NCBI GenBank assembly: GCA_030295235.1
Contig: AP026130.1
Coordinates: forward strand, 1,178,001-1,242,000
DNA from: Fistulifera solaris
Taxonomy: Eukaryota; Bacillariophyta; Bacillariophyceae; Naviculales; Stauroneidaceae
Reading direction: 5' to 3'
Length of the DNA: 64,000 bases
Numbering within the stretch: position 1 is the stretch's first letter; each line of letters opens with the position of its first letter. Positions 41,809 through 53,638 of this stretch are shown here, in pieces. Both the position numbers and the translations under genes were made by a program. A model generated the notes under the pieces. That model worked only from the letters and a program-made list of their open reading frames with translations, was not told the origin of the DNA and did no database searches.

Positions 41809-43038
41809 CTATTGACTTTCGGCTTCGACTGCCTTGTGCGGGCCATCGTATACTGAGAAATCAGTGTATCCTTTGGCACCAGTGGGAGCATACCAGGTCT
41901 CGTAAGCGGCCTCGGGCTCCAAAGGCCAATTGTGCGTGAAACGCTCCACGAGGTCAGGGTTCGAAATGTACAAGCGACCAAACGCGCAGAGATCCGCGGC
42001 ACCCGAGCGGACCATTCCCTCGGCCGTGTCTTTGTTCAAACCGACGTTGCACATAATGGGACCGTCGAATACTTTACGAAAGTCAGCGACAGTGACGACC
42101 TTGCATTTGTTGTGGAATCCGAAACCAAGTCCATCCATGACGTGCAAGTAGGCAGGCTTGTATTCGTTCATGACCTTGGCAAAATAAGGGAACGCAACAT
42201 CGTTGTCTTCACTGCCCATGTCTCCAAAAGACACCGTTGGGCGAAAAGCGGAAACCAATACGGTTGGCCGGGTACGCACCACTTTCCACAATGGCCTCAA
42301 AGATTTCCTTCAAAATACGAATTCGGTTATCAAGACTGCCTCCGTAGTTGTCCGTGCGTTTATTGGTGGAAGACTGAAGGAACGTATCAATGAGGTAACC
42401 GTTGGCTGCGTGAATTTCAATTCCGTCGAAACCGGCTTCTTTCGCGAGCTTGGCGGCATTGACGTAGTCGGCAATCGTCGCCTTGATCTCGTCGACGGTC
42501 AACTCCGAAGGAACTTCGGCTTCCGCATCTTCACCATTGATGGTTCGGACCTTGACACCGGACATGGCGATCGGCGACGGAGCGAAAGTCTTGTTGGTGG
42601 ACGGATGGTGAGAAGAGTGTGACTGACGACCCATATGCCAAAATTGCATAAAGATGATTCCTTCTTTCGCATGAACGGCATCGACTACCTTCTTCCATCC
42701 TTCCACATTCTCCGGGAAACGAATGTGGGGGCGTTGCGCCAGCCACAGCCGGCCTCCGATATGGCCGTAGCTTCGGTGATAAGCAAACCGCCTGAAGCAC
42801 GCTGGGTGTAGTATTCGACCATGAGATCATTGGGAGTAGTGCACACAACATCAAAAGGATTTTCGGTAGGAGTGCATCTGGAAGATTCACAAGATCGCGA
42901 GCGAGTTACTTAGATGCTGGCTCGTTCACAAGATAGAAACGACGTTTCAATGACTTACCGACCACGCGTCAAAGGAGCAAGAACGACACGGTTCTTGAGC
43001 TCAAGGTCTCCGATAGTGAATTTGGATAGAAGCTGCAT
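41809..43038 (-). CDS. Old-yellow-enzyme family NADH:flavin oxidoreductase, 2 exons; two homopolymer frame breaks
   Basis: Exon 1 (43038-42959) encodes MQLLSKFTIGDLELKNRVVL then APLTRG. An 81-bp intron (GTAAGT..TTCCAG) leads to exon 2. FMN-binding and catalytic marks: ITEATAISEAG, FMQFWHMGRQSH, FDGIEIHAANGYLIDTFLQS, NKRTDNYGGSLDNR, RFSPNGVFGDMG and CAFGRLYISNPDL. These match 12-oxophytodienoate and enoate reductases, which reduce electrophilic C=C bonds. The C5 run (coding strand) at 42731-42727 is one base short and T4 at 42229-42226 one too long. Corrected, it has 382 residues, the normal family length. No peroxisomal end is present (VEAESQ). Confidence 0.92.
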
Positions 43039-44109
43039 GTTGCAAAGTTTTTTTATTGAAATTAGAAAAGAAGAAAAGTAAATTTATAAGCAATTGAGTG
43101 GTCGATAGAAGTTTCTCTCGCACAAATAAATAATACTCGGAGTAAGATTTATGTTTCGTGTGATGACGATGATGATGTGGTTGCGATCGGAATGACATAC
43201 TTCGCCGATCGCCGCCGCTATGTTCCTTTTTCTTCGAAATTGTTCCGCTTTTTCCGTCGTAATTCGAAACCGTTCAATTTTGTTCATGGTGACGACGATG
43301 TCGGAAAGGTATACATAGATAAATTTTACTATCGACGGAAGTGTTGGTTCAAGGAGGTACGACTGGTTTTTTGCAGTCACGAGTTATCTACGTTTGTGCG
43401 AATTGTTCACGTTGTGTCGCTTTCATCCGATTCTTTCTTCACCCTAAGCTGAAAATGCAGCAGAAGATCATCAACCTACTTTGACAACGCATTTATCAAT
43501 CATTTTCGTCGAAATGCTTCTTGTATTCAGTATTTCAGGACGCACTATATAGACGAAAGTGTTGGTTGATAGGGTTACGACTGGATCACGGTACGAGTCA
43601 CGGACGTTTTTCCACTTCTCCGTATTTACTTATTGATGGCTGGCGTGCTGGAAATTTACTACAAAATGCAAACATGTGCTATGAACATAACGCTCGGAAG
43701 CATTGCTTGATATAACCGCAACAAACAGGTAATCTGGTCTCGTAATTTAAGCGTTCCGACTTCATTATCTAGTGCTTTTAAGTGTTTGTATTTGCATCTC
43801 CATCCTGGTGTACATAGTTTTGAGTCATACTCTGTACTTTGACCGATTATAGGAACTACGTAATTATTTGATACTCTATACCTTTCATGAAGGCATGCGG
43901 CCAAAATCGGCGCGCATTTACATTTAGAGCACGCCTGAAACGTGCTGGATACTACCGGAATCGTTTTATCTTCGTTATCCTAAGTTCGACACATGTTGTC
44001 GAGCTGTTTCCGGGGTCAATTAGGGTGAATATTGGTTGTTGCGTAGCAAGTCCAGCTTTCCAGTTTCGTATGAATGACCTCTACTACCATAATTTTCTGC
44101 ATGTTGCAA
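43039..44109. other. Intergenic with a diverged direct repeat
   Basis: 1.07 kb without a recognised gene. GACGGAAGTGTTGGTT (about 43335) and GACGAAAGTGTTGGTT (about 43554) begin two ~50-bp copies, each followed by a TACGACTGG word, ~220 bp apart. Nothing else stood out. Confidence 0.45.
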
Positions 44110-44643
44110 TTAGAACCAATTCGTGTATTCCGCACTCCTCGCAGTTAACACTGATGGACTGACGGCTTCAGATCTCTTTCTTCTGGAAGAAGCATTTGTT
44201 CTGCTGTTTAATTTCGTACTCTTTATTGATAGTTGCCGAGAGTTTTGAATGGACAGTACTTCCTCCTCGACCTCTTCCAGCAACAATTTAGAGCCATTGT
44301 CACCCGCGGTCGCTGCTCTCTCTAATGCGGAAAGTCGACGGACTTGTTTCTCTGCAGCGGTAATCTTTTCGTAGGTGTCAATGTCGAAAATCTGTGAATC
44401 ATTTTTGTTCCAGTCCAAAAGCAAAGGCACGCCATCACTCACAGACGGGTTGTCACCGCAAATGAGATCGTGGTGATGAACCTTTACCGTGGAAAATGTG
44501 ATGCGGGATGATCGAGTATTACTTCGACTGGTGCTCGTTGTGCTGCTCGATTCGCATGAGTTTCTACGCAACTGGATGGCGGATAGTGACGCCGTCAAAG
44601 GCTGAACTGACTCGCAGCTCTCATTCATTTGATGATGATTCAT
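44110..44643 (-). CDS. Small GDNPSVS-motif protein (diatom-expanded family)
   Basis: Single exon, 177 residues. The centre, SSRITFSTVKVHHHDLICGD then NPSVSDGVPLLLDWN, is the hallmark (xFSTVxxxxxxxxxGDNPSVSxGxPxxLxW) of a large family I know only from diatoms. Its members are short, with Ser-rich flanks and no known function. A following helical stretch (TYEKITAAEKQVRRLSALER) looks like a coiled coil. There is no signal peptide. The basic tail SSRRKRSEAV could be nuclear or simply disordered. Confidence 0.75.
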   Translation of the reverse strand: MNHHQMNESCESVQPLTASLSAIQLRRNSCESSSTTSTSRSNTRSSRITFSTVKVHHHDLICGDNPSVSDGVPLLLDWNKNDSQIFDIDTYEKITAAEKQVRRLSALERAATAGDNGSKLLLEEVEEEVLSIQNSRQLSIKSTKLNSRTNASSRRKRSEAVSPSVLTARSAEYTNWF

Positions 44644-45329
44644 TGCTGCTAAAGTGTAAGGCTCTTGCTACACCAATTTGTGCTGACTGGGTTGAAACGT
44701 TTGTTTTGCCTTTCTCTTTATATTATTATTATTTTGACAAGAACGACGACAAGATGGAAGATGGATGGATGGTTCCATTTTGCATTTTCTTTTCTCTCTC
44801 CACTCTCCACTTGTCGAAGTTCAACCATAAAGAACACAACAGGAGAAGTTGTCTGGGGAAGACCGCACACAATGTGGATCATACTCTACTATGCCATTGA
44901 TACTGTTGAACGACTGACCGGACATAAAAACCGGCCCTTTTGGCATCATCTTTAGTAGTAAATTGTGAGAAGACTACCTGGTACCTGGTATGTTCCATCT
45001 ATCCCAGTAGACTTTCTCACTTCTCCGCCGTTCGCACTGCTTCGGCGAACTTGTTCTCTCCGCACTCCGCACTGTTTCTCCGCCAACCAGTACCGTCCGG
45101 GACTTCTAGACCAATCAGATAACAGTATTTTCTTACTGTATTTATAAACAGTATATGACTTTTTCCGTCCTTCGTCCGTACTGCTTGTTCTAATGGGACT
45201 TCATCAGTCACGCTTTTAAGATCACAAAAACAGACCGCGACTATGACGGCGGCAAAAATAAAAGCGGCGGAGCAGCGCAGAGCACAAACGACGTTTACTT
45301 GATCTTACAAAGCAACCAAGAATGCAACA
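44644..45329. other. Intergenic, nothing recognised
   Basis: 686 bp between divergent genes (44110 minus, 45330 plus). It carries a short TATTATTATTATT run near 44720. No gene is claimed. Confidence 0.4.
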
Positions 45330-47551
45330 ATGAATGAGCCGAATCCCAAGCGACCGAAAACAACGTCTCAGTCGTCACTGTCGTCTTTCTTTACAATAAA
45401 AACAACCGTACAAAAGGAGACGCAAACAAAGGACAAAGACGTATCTTCTTCTCAAAAAATCGATACATCGTCAAATGAACCCATTATTCCTCGGAGTGTC
45501 CCTGCCTCGTTAAAGGCAACATGGAATGTTTATCAGAATGCTTGTATTTACCGAAAAGTGAGAGGAGAAGTGAATGAGAGAACCAAACTAGCGGCGTTTG
45601 ATTTAGATGGCACTCTGTTAACATGGCGAATTGACGGCTGGCCGAGTAAGTTCGAACACTACGAGTTGTGGAATGCTACCGTCATTGACAGGCTTCGTCG
45701 ATTGTATGATGAAGAAGACTATCGGCTGGTTGTATTCAGTAATCAAGGATTGATACGACAAGCTTTCACGGGTGTGAAAGCGACGTTTGTCAAGTCGCTG
45801 CTCGAGTGGTTCGCGAATCTGCTCGATCGTCCTCTTTCCGTGGTCTTGTCGACAAGCAAAAGAATGGCTTTCATAAGCCTTCTCACAAAATGTGGAACGT
45901 AGCGGAAGAATGTTGTTTTGGTGGACGCACTATGGATGTTTCTTCCAGTTTCTTCGTCGGGGACAGTATTGGAGGCGATGATGATCCACAAGGAGGCGTG
46001 GACATTGGCTTTGCTCGTGCAGTGGGGGAACACCGAAATGCGAACTTACGCTTCTACAGCCCGACTGAGTTCTTCGGACCGAGTTCGAAGCAAAAGCGCG
46101 ACAAAGGGAAGGTTGCAGTGACTTACGAGAAGCCTCCAGCTGCAGTGCTTCAGACGAGGGCTGCACTTGTCAGTGGCTATCTGGAAGGACCAATCATGCT
46201 TATTCTATGTGGAGCACAAGGGTCTGGTAAAAAGTACATTTTGTGACAAATTACTAGGGAAGAATGATGCATGGGTCCATCTATCACAAGACACCATCAA
46301 CAATGGAAAACCGGGAAAACGAGAAATGGTGGAAGAAACAGCCGAGAAAGAACTCCGTGCAGGACGATGTATTGTCGTGGATCGCATGCATCTGGATGAG
46401 ACACAGCGTTCGGTATTCGTAAGTACAGCGAAGCGGGTAAATGTACCGGTTCATGCGCTGGTCCTATCAACTTCAACGTCTCTCCTAGCGTCCCGGGTGA
46501 AACGCCGATCAAATCATCCTGCTGGTGTTGAGGGCGAAAAAGGAGTGAAAGTTGCGATGATATCAGCATCCAAAATGGTTATGCCGACGTATACGGAAGG
46601 CTTTGCATTGATTAGCGTTACAGCGACAGAGCAAGGCGTAGCTCGATTTGTTGACCAATACAGCAAAATTTCGACGGCAGAACCGAATACGACTTCGATA
46701 CTGAAACAGTTTGATCTCCCGCAAATTAATATCCCATCCGTTATATTAGGAACGATGAAAATGGGCAGGAAAAGTGCTGCAGAGATTGTATCGAAGGCCA
46801 GATCGTTGGGATTCGCAGGCGTTGATACTGCGCCAACTTACAACAACGAGATAGAGGTTGGTCGAGGAATGGATAATGATATGTTTTGTGTGGTCAAAGT
46901 GCCGAAGCGCGCATCGACTGCTGAGGATGTGCAAAAGAGCTATGCAATAGTCTTTCAAGCTTGGGGCGAAAGCAAGCTGACCTTCTATTACTGCATTGGC
47001 CATCGGATTCTGAAACACTAAAATCTGTTTGGCAAGGAATGGAGACTTGTGTCAAAGAAGGATTTGTTAAGGCTCTTGGGGTCTGCAACTTTAGTGCTAA
47101 GGCTTTGGCAGGACTAATACCAATGTGCTCGATTACCCCGTGCATCAATCAAGTGGAACGCCATCCTTTCCTTCCGCAATGGGATCTTGTCGACTTTTGT
47201 GCACAGAACGACATTTTGCTGCAGGCTCACACACCTTTGGGTCAAGGCAATAACGATCTCTGGGAAGATCCAAGTGTGCAACAAGTGGTGGCATCGACCG
47301 GTCTCTCGCCTGCAAAGGTTTTGCTTCTTTGGAATCTTCAACAAGGGGTAGCTGTGGTGCCAAGATGTAGCTCAGAAGAACATTTGGCCGATATTATGGA
47401 ACTCTTCAAAACAGCAGCGTCTAGCGAGGCCTTATTAATCGCAGACGATTTGATGGAATTGAACGGCATTAGTCGTACGTGCAGGTTTATTGCGCCGCCC
47501 TTCATGTTTGGTTCTTCGAGTTACTGCTGGGCGACGAATGCGAACAAGTAG
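45330..47551 (+). CDS. Polynucleotide 3'-phosphatase/5'-kinase fused to an aldo-keto reductase; three homopolymer frame breaks
   Basis: Reading in order: PKRPK (basic, NLS-like), QSSLSSFF at residues 14-21 (an exact PIP box, Qxx(L)xx(F)(F), for PCNA binding), then a PNKP-type HAD phosphatase (AAFDLDGTLLTWRIDGWPSK, VVFSNQG, KPSHKMWN, FFVGDS). Next is a P-loop kinase (LILCGAQGSGKST at ~296, VDRMHLDETQR). Last is a full aldo-keto reductase (~460-740: GVDTAPTYNNEIEVG, VVKVPK, LLLLHWPSD, GVCNFSAKAL, INQVERHPFLPQ). The four AKR catalytic residues (Asp, Tyr, Lys, His) are visible. A4 at 45858-45861 is one short, A5 at 46229-46233 one long and A4 at 46933-46936 one short. Corrected, a single frame of 740 residues runs from ATG to TAG. 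PNKP mends damaged DNA ends; the AKR role is unknown. Confidence 0.85.
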
Positions 47552-48200
47552 TTGTCTTTTACGTACTCAAGTAGGTTAGTTTGACGGTTGCTTTCTCGAA
47601 ATAATATCCGGTACCTGAAAACCGATATAAGTCCACGACCAATGGGAACGGGATTCGATCGCTTTCGTCAAATCAAAATAGGATTTTGGTAATACTTTCT
47701 GACAGGCATCATGAAATGCGACCCTCTTTTGTTGAAATGGAGTTATTAGACGATAAATTGGCCGAAGCAGCACGCTGCTGCGGCAAAGCGAAATCCCGAC
47801 GCAGCACTCTAGTACAACGGGCTACTGTTTGCTTACGGCAGATAAGGCGTCTCACATCGGCAAGTTTTATGTGGGGTAGAAGCTGAATGTCGCATCAAGT
47901 TGAACGTTCTCGATTTTCTGTGACACAGAAGCAAAGAGGCGAATTTTCACAGTAAGTGGCGTCAAATTCACAATGACGACGACATCCTGTACGAGTAGAT
48001 ACGATTCGAATAACCTTGAAAGATACTCCGTAGCTATCTGCTGGTGGGGACAAGACAAAGGAGGCATGCAGTTTCGGTCACATGCAAACATGACTTTTTT
48101 ATGTTATAAGTTATGCGGAAACAAAACAATTCACCACGGCTTAGTCCAACAAGGCTATACATAAAAAGCGAATCAATTCTTGCCAGAAGGAGGCATGTTC
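47552..48200. other. Unassigned region with minus-strand frames
   Basis: A minus frame at 47576-47830 (VAFHDACQKVLPKSYFDLTK, ESRSHWSWTYIGFQV) looks coding but is stopped upstream, and another lies at 47867-48091. No splice joins them convincingly. It may be the 3' part of an unknown gene or a decayed one. Confidence 0.2.
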
Positions 48201-50480
48201 AAGCTTGGATAAGGACGGAAATAACATTGAAACCAGCCTCCACGTTTTCTTTGCCTGCTACTTCAATTTGTTCGGTATCATCAAACGCACCGGATCGTTC
48301 GATACGGCTTTGCGCATCAATGAACACATTCACACATTCGTCATCTCCGGAGGAAGACTTGGTGAACTCGATTTCCGCTTTCCCATTGGCGCTCCTGTCA
48401 GTAATCTCCAGGCGTCTTCAAGTACGAGTGTAGCTGGATTTGGCTTTTAAACTTGGCAATGAGATTGATTTAGCGATTTCCAATTGTCCGTGCACTTGTT
48501 GATTTGATGGCGACATTCGTCCACTCCGGTGGCAAACTCGATGCACTCGATTTCCGCTTTCCGATTGGCGCTCTGTCAGTGTTCTCCAGGCGTGTGCCCA
48601 TAGGAGCAGCTGGATTTGGCCTCTAAACTTCAAATCGACTGTGAGATCGGCTTAGCAATTTCTCCGACTGTCTGGGCACATGTTAATTTGATGGCGACAT
48701 GACTATGCTTCGAGCTTCGAGTGCTTGATGGCATTGAATTTACCAATTGGTCGACTGCTTCAAGAGGAAAATGAGGAAGTTCTCGATCGGCCGGGTTTTG
48801 GGACGATGACAGTATCAGCTCAAGATGCATGGTGACGATTTTCATGCTCTTCGCTATCCGTACAAAAGCCAGTGTTCTGAGATACTGGATGGCAGTCCCC
48901 AGATGCATGATCTCATTGTCAAGCTTTTGTAAGACCGCAATTTGAAGATCAATTTTAATACTCCTTTTGAGATATAGGCCACGACCTTGATCCGAAAACG
49001 GGTTTGCCCACCCTTGTGCGAGGAATCAGGATAGGACCCAGTGATACCTTCCGCAAGTTCGATGTATTGATTGCTGCCATCGATGTTTCAGGTATCAATA
49101 ATCTTTTCCTGCGATCTTTTGACAATTGAATTTTTAGAAAAATTTCAGCTGGGACACGGTCTTGATTGCAACAGTCCAGGGTCGTTTTGATGGGTGGGTG
49201 ATGGAGCTTGAAGACGAAAATCGCATGCTGGATATTTCCGTGACGGACGTGGAGCAGGAATTGACAATTATTTGCTCTACAGTGGACACAAATTTCTCGA
49301 GTCATGGGAGTACCTGGTATTGCAAATCGGGAGATGGCAACCGTGCATTCAAACGATCCAACGAACAGCTAGTAGAGGACAATTTCAAGCAACTGGACGA
49401 CATCTTCCCTCAATCACGCAAATTGGTGTGCGGCTGGAGCTCACTATGTCTTCCCTTCGTCACACAAAATCAATACAGCTTTCCGTATCAAAGAACGGAA
49501 TCAGAGATTCGTCAACTCCGGAAAAAGACTCGGTGCGCTCAATTTCCGCTTTGCCATTGGTGCTCCGGTGTTGTCCGCAGGCGTTCGCCCAAACAGAACA
49601 GCTGGATTTGATAGATGAGCCTGACAATGTGCTTCGTGTAGCGATTTTCCTGGTTGTTCGAGCATTTGGTGATTTTGATGACGACATGGATATGTTTCGA
49701 GAGCTGGTCGACTGCTTTGGGAGGAAAACGAGGACGTTCTCGAGCGATCGGCTTTTTGGACTGTGGCAGTATAAGCGCAAAATGCATTTTGACAGTTCTC
49801 TTACTCTTTGCTATCCACACGCAAGAGGGTGTTTTAAGTGTCTTAATAATGCTCGACGGCAGCTCTGAAGTTGGCTTGCATGATCCCATCATCGAGTATG
49901 TGGAGGACCTTTATTTTAACACATTGAGTACTCCTGTTCGGTACGAAATGTATGACAACAATCCGAAAACAGGTTTGCCGACCCGTGTGCAAGGGCCCAG
50001 CGACTTGGTGATCGCTGCTACCGATGTTTCGGTTATCAAAAGCTTATCCTTCAGCGACCTTCCGACAGTGATAATGCTTTGATAGGGTTAACAATTTGCA
50101 GACGGTCCCGGTTGCAACAGTTTAGTTTCGTTTCGATGGCTGAGGGATGGAGCTATAACGGGAAACGTATGATGGACGTTTCCATTGAGAAAAGCGATGG
50201 ACGTGGAGCAGGTTGACATTTTGCCTTACATTGTGGACACAAAAAATTTCGAGTCACGGGACAATCTGGTAGAGGGCACTTTCATTCAATCTGTTGTCGA
50301 CGAACGAAAATTCAAACGATCCAACGCACAGCTAATAGAGGACAATTTTAAGCAACTGGACGACATCCTTCCTTAATCACGCAAATTGGTGTGCGGTTGG
50401 AGCTCCGTCATCAAACTTGGGCAGAGTTTGTACCGTGAGAAGCCTGGTCAGGACTCTTTCCGCCCAACCAAGCCACTTCT
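48201..50480. repeat. Decayed ~0.96-kb direct duplications of an unknown sequence
   Basis: Matching stretches recur in the same order: TTGGTCGACTGCTT (48747) and CTGGTCGACTGCTT (49703); TCCGAAAAC (48991 and 49962); ATTCAAACGATCCAACG (49347 and 50310). Spacings are 956, 971 and 963 bp. A third, shorter relation (GATTTCCGCTTT at 48370, 48549, and AATTTCCGCTTT at 49541) shows an extra 179-bp duplication in the first copy. On the plus strand, copies encode KRSNEQLVEDNFKQLDDIFP and KRSNAQLIEDNFKQLDDILP. On the minus strand, AKSMKIVTMHLELILSSSQN pairs with AKSKRTVKMHFALILPQSKK. All frames are stopped repeatedly, so this is a relic; its coding strand is undecided. Confidence 0.75.
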
Positions 50481-50719
50481 CTCCCGAACTTTTTTCATGG
50501 TTGGCTCCGTGTTCGTCGCGGATGTTTTGGTAAATTTATGGATTCTAAAAAACTAATGATGTGCGACTACGAGCAAAAGATCAACTTGGATCGAGTTCAT
50601 GCTGACATTCGGGAGAGCTTGAGACAGGATCTTCTTTTCTGCAGAGACGACGCAGATGGCTCAAGGGATAGAAAACGCACCAGGTTAAGGTATTTGAGTT
50701 TGAGCAATTGAGTAGCAAA

Positions 50720-51055
50720 ATGTTGCGGAATTTTGTAAGTATCGATTTGCAAGCTGTCTGTGACGAGGTGGGCAAAGCAAATGCTTTTCGCTTGATAGCT
50801 CAGATGACAAAAGCCCTAACAAGCTCTGTTGATGCGGACGTCGATTTGACGTTTAATTCTTCCTTAAAAGTCTGTATTGCCGGATTCACTTTGTATCAGA
50901 TCAAAACACAGCGCATCTTTTTTACTAAATCAGGCAAAACGATCACCGACGGCTATACGGAAGAGAAGCGAGCCAACATTCTTGAGTTCGCGCTAACGCT
51001 CGGGTCGTCCGAGTTACTGTTCAGCCCAAGCCGATGCATCGGTCAGTCAAAATAA
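50720..51055 (+). CDS. Doubtful open frame, unknown
   Basis: 111 codons from ATG (MLRNFVSIDLQAVCDEVGKA onward) to TAA. No family is recognised. It has mixed hydrophobic and charged segments with a plausible composition, but it lies beside decayed duplications and may be part of the same relic. The rest of 50481-51348 holds no gene I can support. Confidence 0.25.
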   Translation: MLRNFVSIDLQAVCDEVGKANAFRLIAQMTKALTSSVDADVDLTFNSSLKVCIAGFTLYQIKTQRIFFTKSGKTITDGYTEEKRANILEFALTLGSSELLFSPSRCIGQSK

Positions 51056-51348
51056 GTGGCTTCAACTTAGATCTGTAGATGCCATGTTCGAATTAGGGAC
51101 GCAACGAGAATTGAACGACCATTGCGCTGACGCCACATGCTGTGGTTGACCCACCTCCTAGCCCGCCTTAGTTACAAAACCGAGAAAGAATTAGTTGATT
51201 GGTTTATGATCCTAGAGTCGGAAACTAATTATTTTGAATCAGGAAGAGTGCTTAAGTGATGCAATAAAAGAGCAACATATTAAAAAGGCCAAACTGAAAA
51301 GTAGTGATGTATTGTAATGCTGTATATAAAGTGCCGAAATATTCTGCT

Positions 51349-52989
51349 TTAAATGGCGTATTCTTCGCAAAACGCTTTGTAATGCTCTTTGATTTTCTCC
51401 ACACACCGTTGCATCTCTTCTTCTGGTGGCAGGAAAGTTGTGCGGAAGCCAAAGCGTCCCTCCCGTTGACCAAATCCAGATGCCGGAACAACACAGATTC
51501 CGGTAGACTTCAATAATGATACGCAGTAAAGAGCATCCGGTGTTGTACCCGTTTCCTTCGCAACACGAATAGCTCCGGGAGGCATTTCTACACTTGGGAA
51601 GCAGTACATGCTACCTTTTGCCGGTCGACAAGAGAAACCAGGAATAGAATCTAATCCTTGGCTAACAATTGTGGAGCGACGCTTTAACGAATCATAGATA
51701 GCTTTCTTTTCCGCCTCGTGGCTTTCGTAGGATACTTCTCCTTGCGAAGGACCTCGAACCATCAAACTGGTCATAATTTGTCCTGCGACGGTCGCACAGA
51801 GAGATGCCGAAGCCATTTTGTAAAGTTCATCTTGAACCTTCTCATCAATTCCCACCAACTCCATGTAGCCACCACGTCTTCCGCATTCTCCGAAAACACC
51901 TTTCGAAACGGAATGGAACGAAATCAACTCGATTTGATCTAATAGTCCGCATTCATATGCCGCTCGCTTAGCACTGACGAATTCGCCTTCGTAGACATTC
52001 TCTTGATACACTTCGTCCGCCAACAAAACCAGATTGTGTTTGACACAAAAGCGAACAATATCGTGCAAATTCTCTCGACTTAATACTTGACCCGTCGGAT
52101 TTCCCGGATTGATGAGAACAAACGAATTCACATCAATGCCCTCCTCCTGTGCTTGCGCCAAGGCGCGTTCGAGCTCTTCCAGATTCAACGCCCAATCCTT
52201 TTCCTCGTTCATAAAGTATCCCACCCGATGTCCGTTCAGTAGATCAATAGTTGCCGAATAGATTGGATACTGGGGAGTCGGAATCATAACACCGGTATGT
52301 TCATTGGCAATCAATGCCGTCAAAACCATATTGATGGCATTCGATGCGCCGTTTGACAAGAAAATAGCTTCCGGATCCGAAGGAATACCCCCATCTCTTG
52401 CGGCAATGAAATCCGCTACATCCTGTCGAAACGCACGTACTCCCTTGGAATGTGTGTAGGCCCCCGATCCGTGTCCCGACAAGGCGTGACCTTTAATTTC
52501 GCGGGCGCGATCGACCGCATCTTGCGGAAAGAGCTTGAGTACATCGGGATGATCGATTCCGACTTCGTCCGGGAGGTCCACTAGTGCCATGACTTGTCTG
52601 GGCCATTTAAGAGGCATCTGACCGATGGATTGCGGATTGCCAATGTTTGTGTAAACAATGTGATCAAAAGGATATTGCTGAGGATTGGCGGCGAGTTGAT
52701 CGGCAATCTTATCGGCTTCAATCACGACGGGTCCTCGGACGGCGTATTCCATTTTGCGCAATGACTGGGACATGCTATCTATTGTAAGACGTTTTTGTGT
52801 TCATAAACTGTCGATAGACGTAACGCAAGTCAGAATGCATTCGCAAAAAGTTGCAAAATCGAAAGCGATGACAAACTTACGAGATGTTTCAGCGTCGATT
52901 GTTTGCGGTGTTGGGGCGACCGATGCGATACTAGATCTCATCGTCGTCGTCATGATTGTTAAAAGGAGGGTTGTGTAGCGAAATAGCAT
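51349..52989 (-). CDS. ALT: Alanine aminotransferase, mitochondrial, 2 exons
   Basis: Exon 1 (52989-52881) gives a presequence, MLFRYTTLLLTIMTTTMRSS. A 102-bp intron (GTAAGT..CAATAG) leads to exon 2 (from 52778). 512 residues, intact. Class I PLP fold with NIGNPQSIGQ, LSNGASNAINMVL, LINPGNPTGQVLS, LVLLADEVYQEN, FHSVSKGVFGECGRRGGY (Schiff-base Lys) and KGSMYCFPSVEMP. It interconverts alanine plus 2-oxoglutarate with pyruvate plus glutamate. The long C-terminus (FGFRTTFLPPEEEMQRCVEK) is normal for eukaryotic ALT. A second Met just inside exon 2 could give a cytosolic form if transcription starts in the intron. Confidence 0.95.
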
Positions 52990-53638
52990 AATCTAGTTTT
53001 GAAATGTAGTTGATTCTCAATGAAAATAATGGCTCTCACGATCCGATGGCGAAATTCGACACACGTCAACGAGCGGGTCACTTAAATAAATCAAACTACA
53101 GGCAATTATTCCAAAAGACACGAATCGACTTCAAACTTCTTGCAATTGCAACGACTTGATGAAGAAAGCCGAACGGATAGCAAGTCACAAGTCAATGGGT
53201 CGCAATTCGCAATTATTCGATTAAAAAAAGGTCGCGATCGCGATCTCGGTCTCTTCGAGTTTCGACACCTCACATTCTTCAAGCAGGATCTCTCAGTCAT
53301 TAGCCCTACGTCACAAGTCACAACGGCTTCTATCAACGGCTGGTGCCAGCGAAGCGGTACTCAAACGGCCTTTTCCACGTGTCACACAACTTCGCGTCTG
53401 TCCGGATACCGTGTCCGCATTATTGCGGGGCGCAAAAATCACCGCAACGCGGCGGCCGCATGTGAACGAGACAATGATGAAGAGGAAAAAAGGAGACAGA
53501 TTCATTCGTTTCTTCCTTTCCTGTTAATGCATTTAAAAGTCCTTATCATCTGAAACAGATTTACACGGAAACTATCGCTCAAGAAGTGACTAAATTGCCG
53601 TGCTTTTCCTTACTTTTTACAAAAATACTTTCTTCATC
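52990..53638. other. Divergent promoter region between ALT and the PHO88-ankyrin gene
   Basis: About 650 bp. It contains GGTCGCGATCGCGATCTCGG near 53231, a short CG-rich palindromic run (TCGCGATCGCGA). No conserved frame was found. Confidence 0.4.

Noticed and set aside
51085-51185. tRNA-like stretch on the minus strand with a GTTCAATTC box-B-like word
   Set aside because: The acceptor ends do not pair, the anticodon stem would have a three-base loop, and box A is poor.
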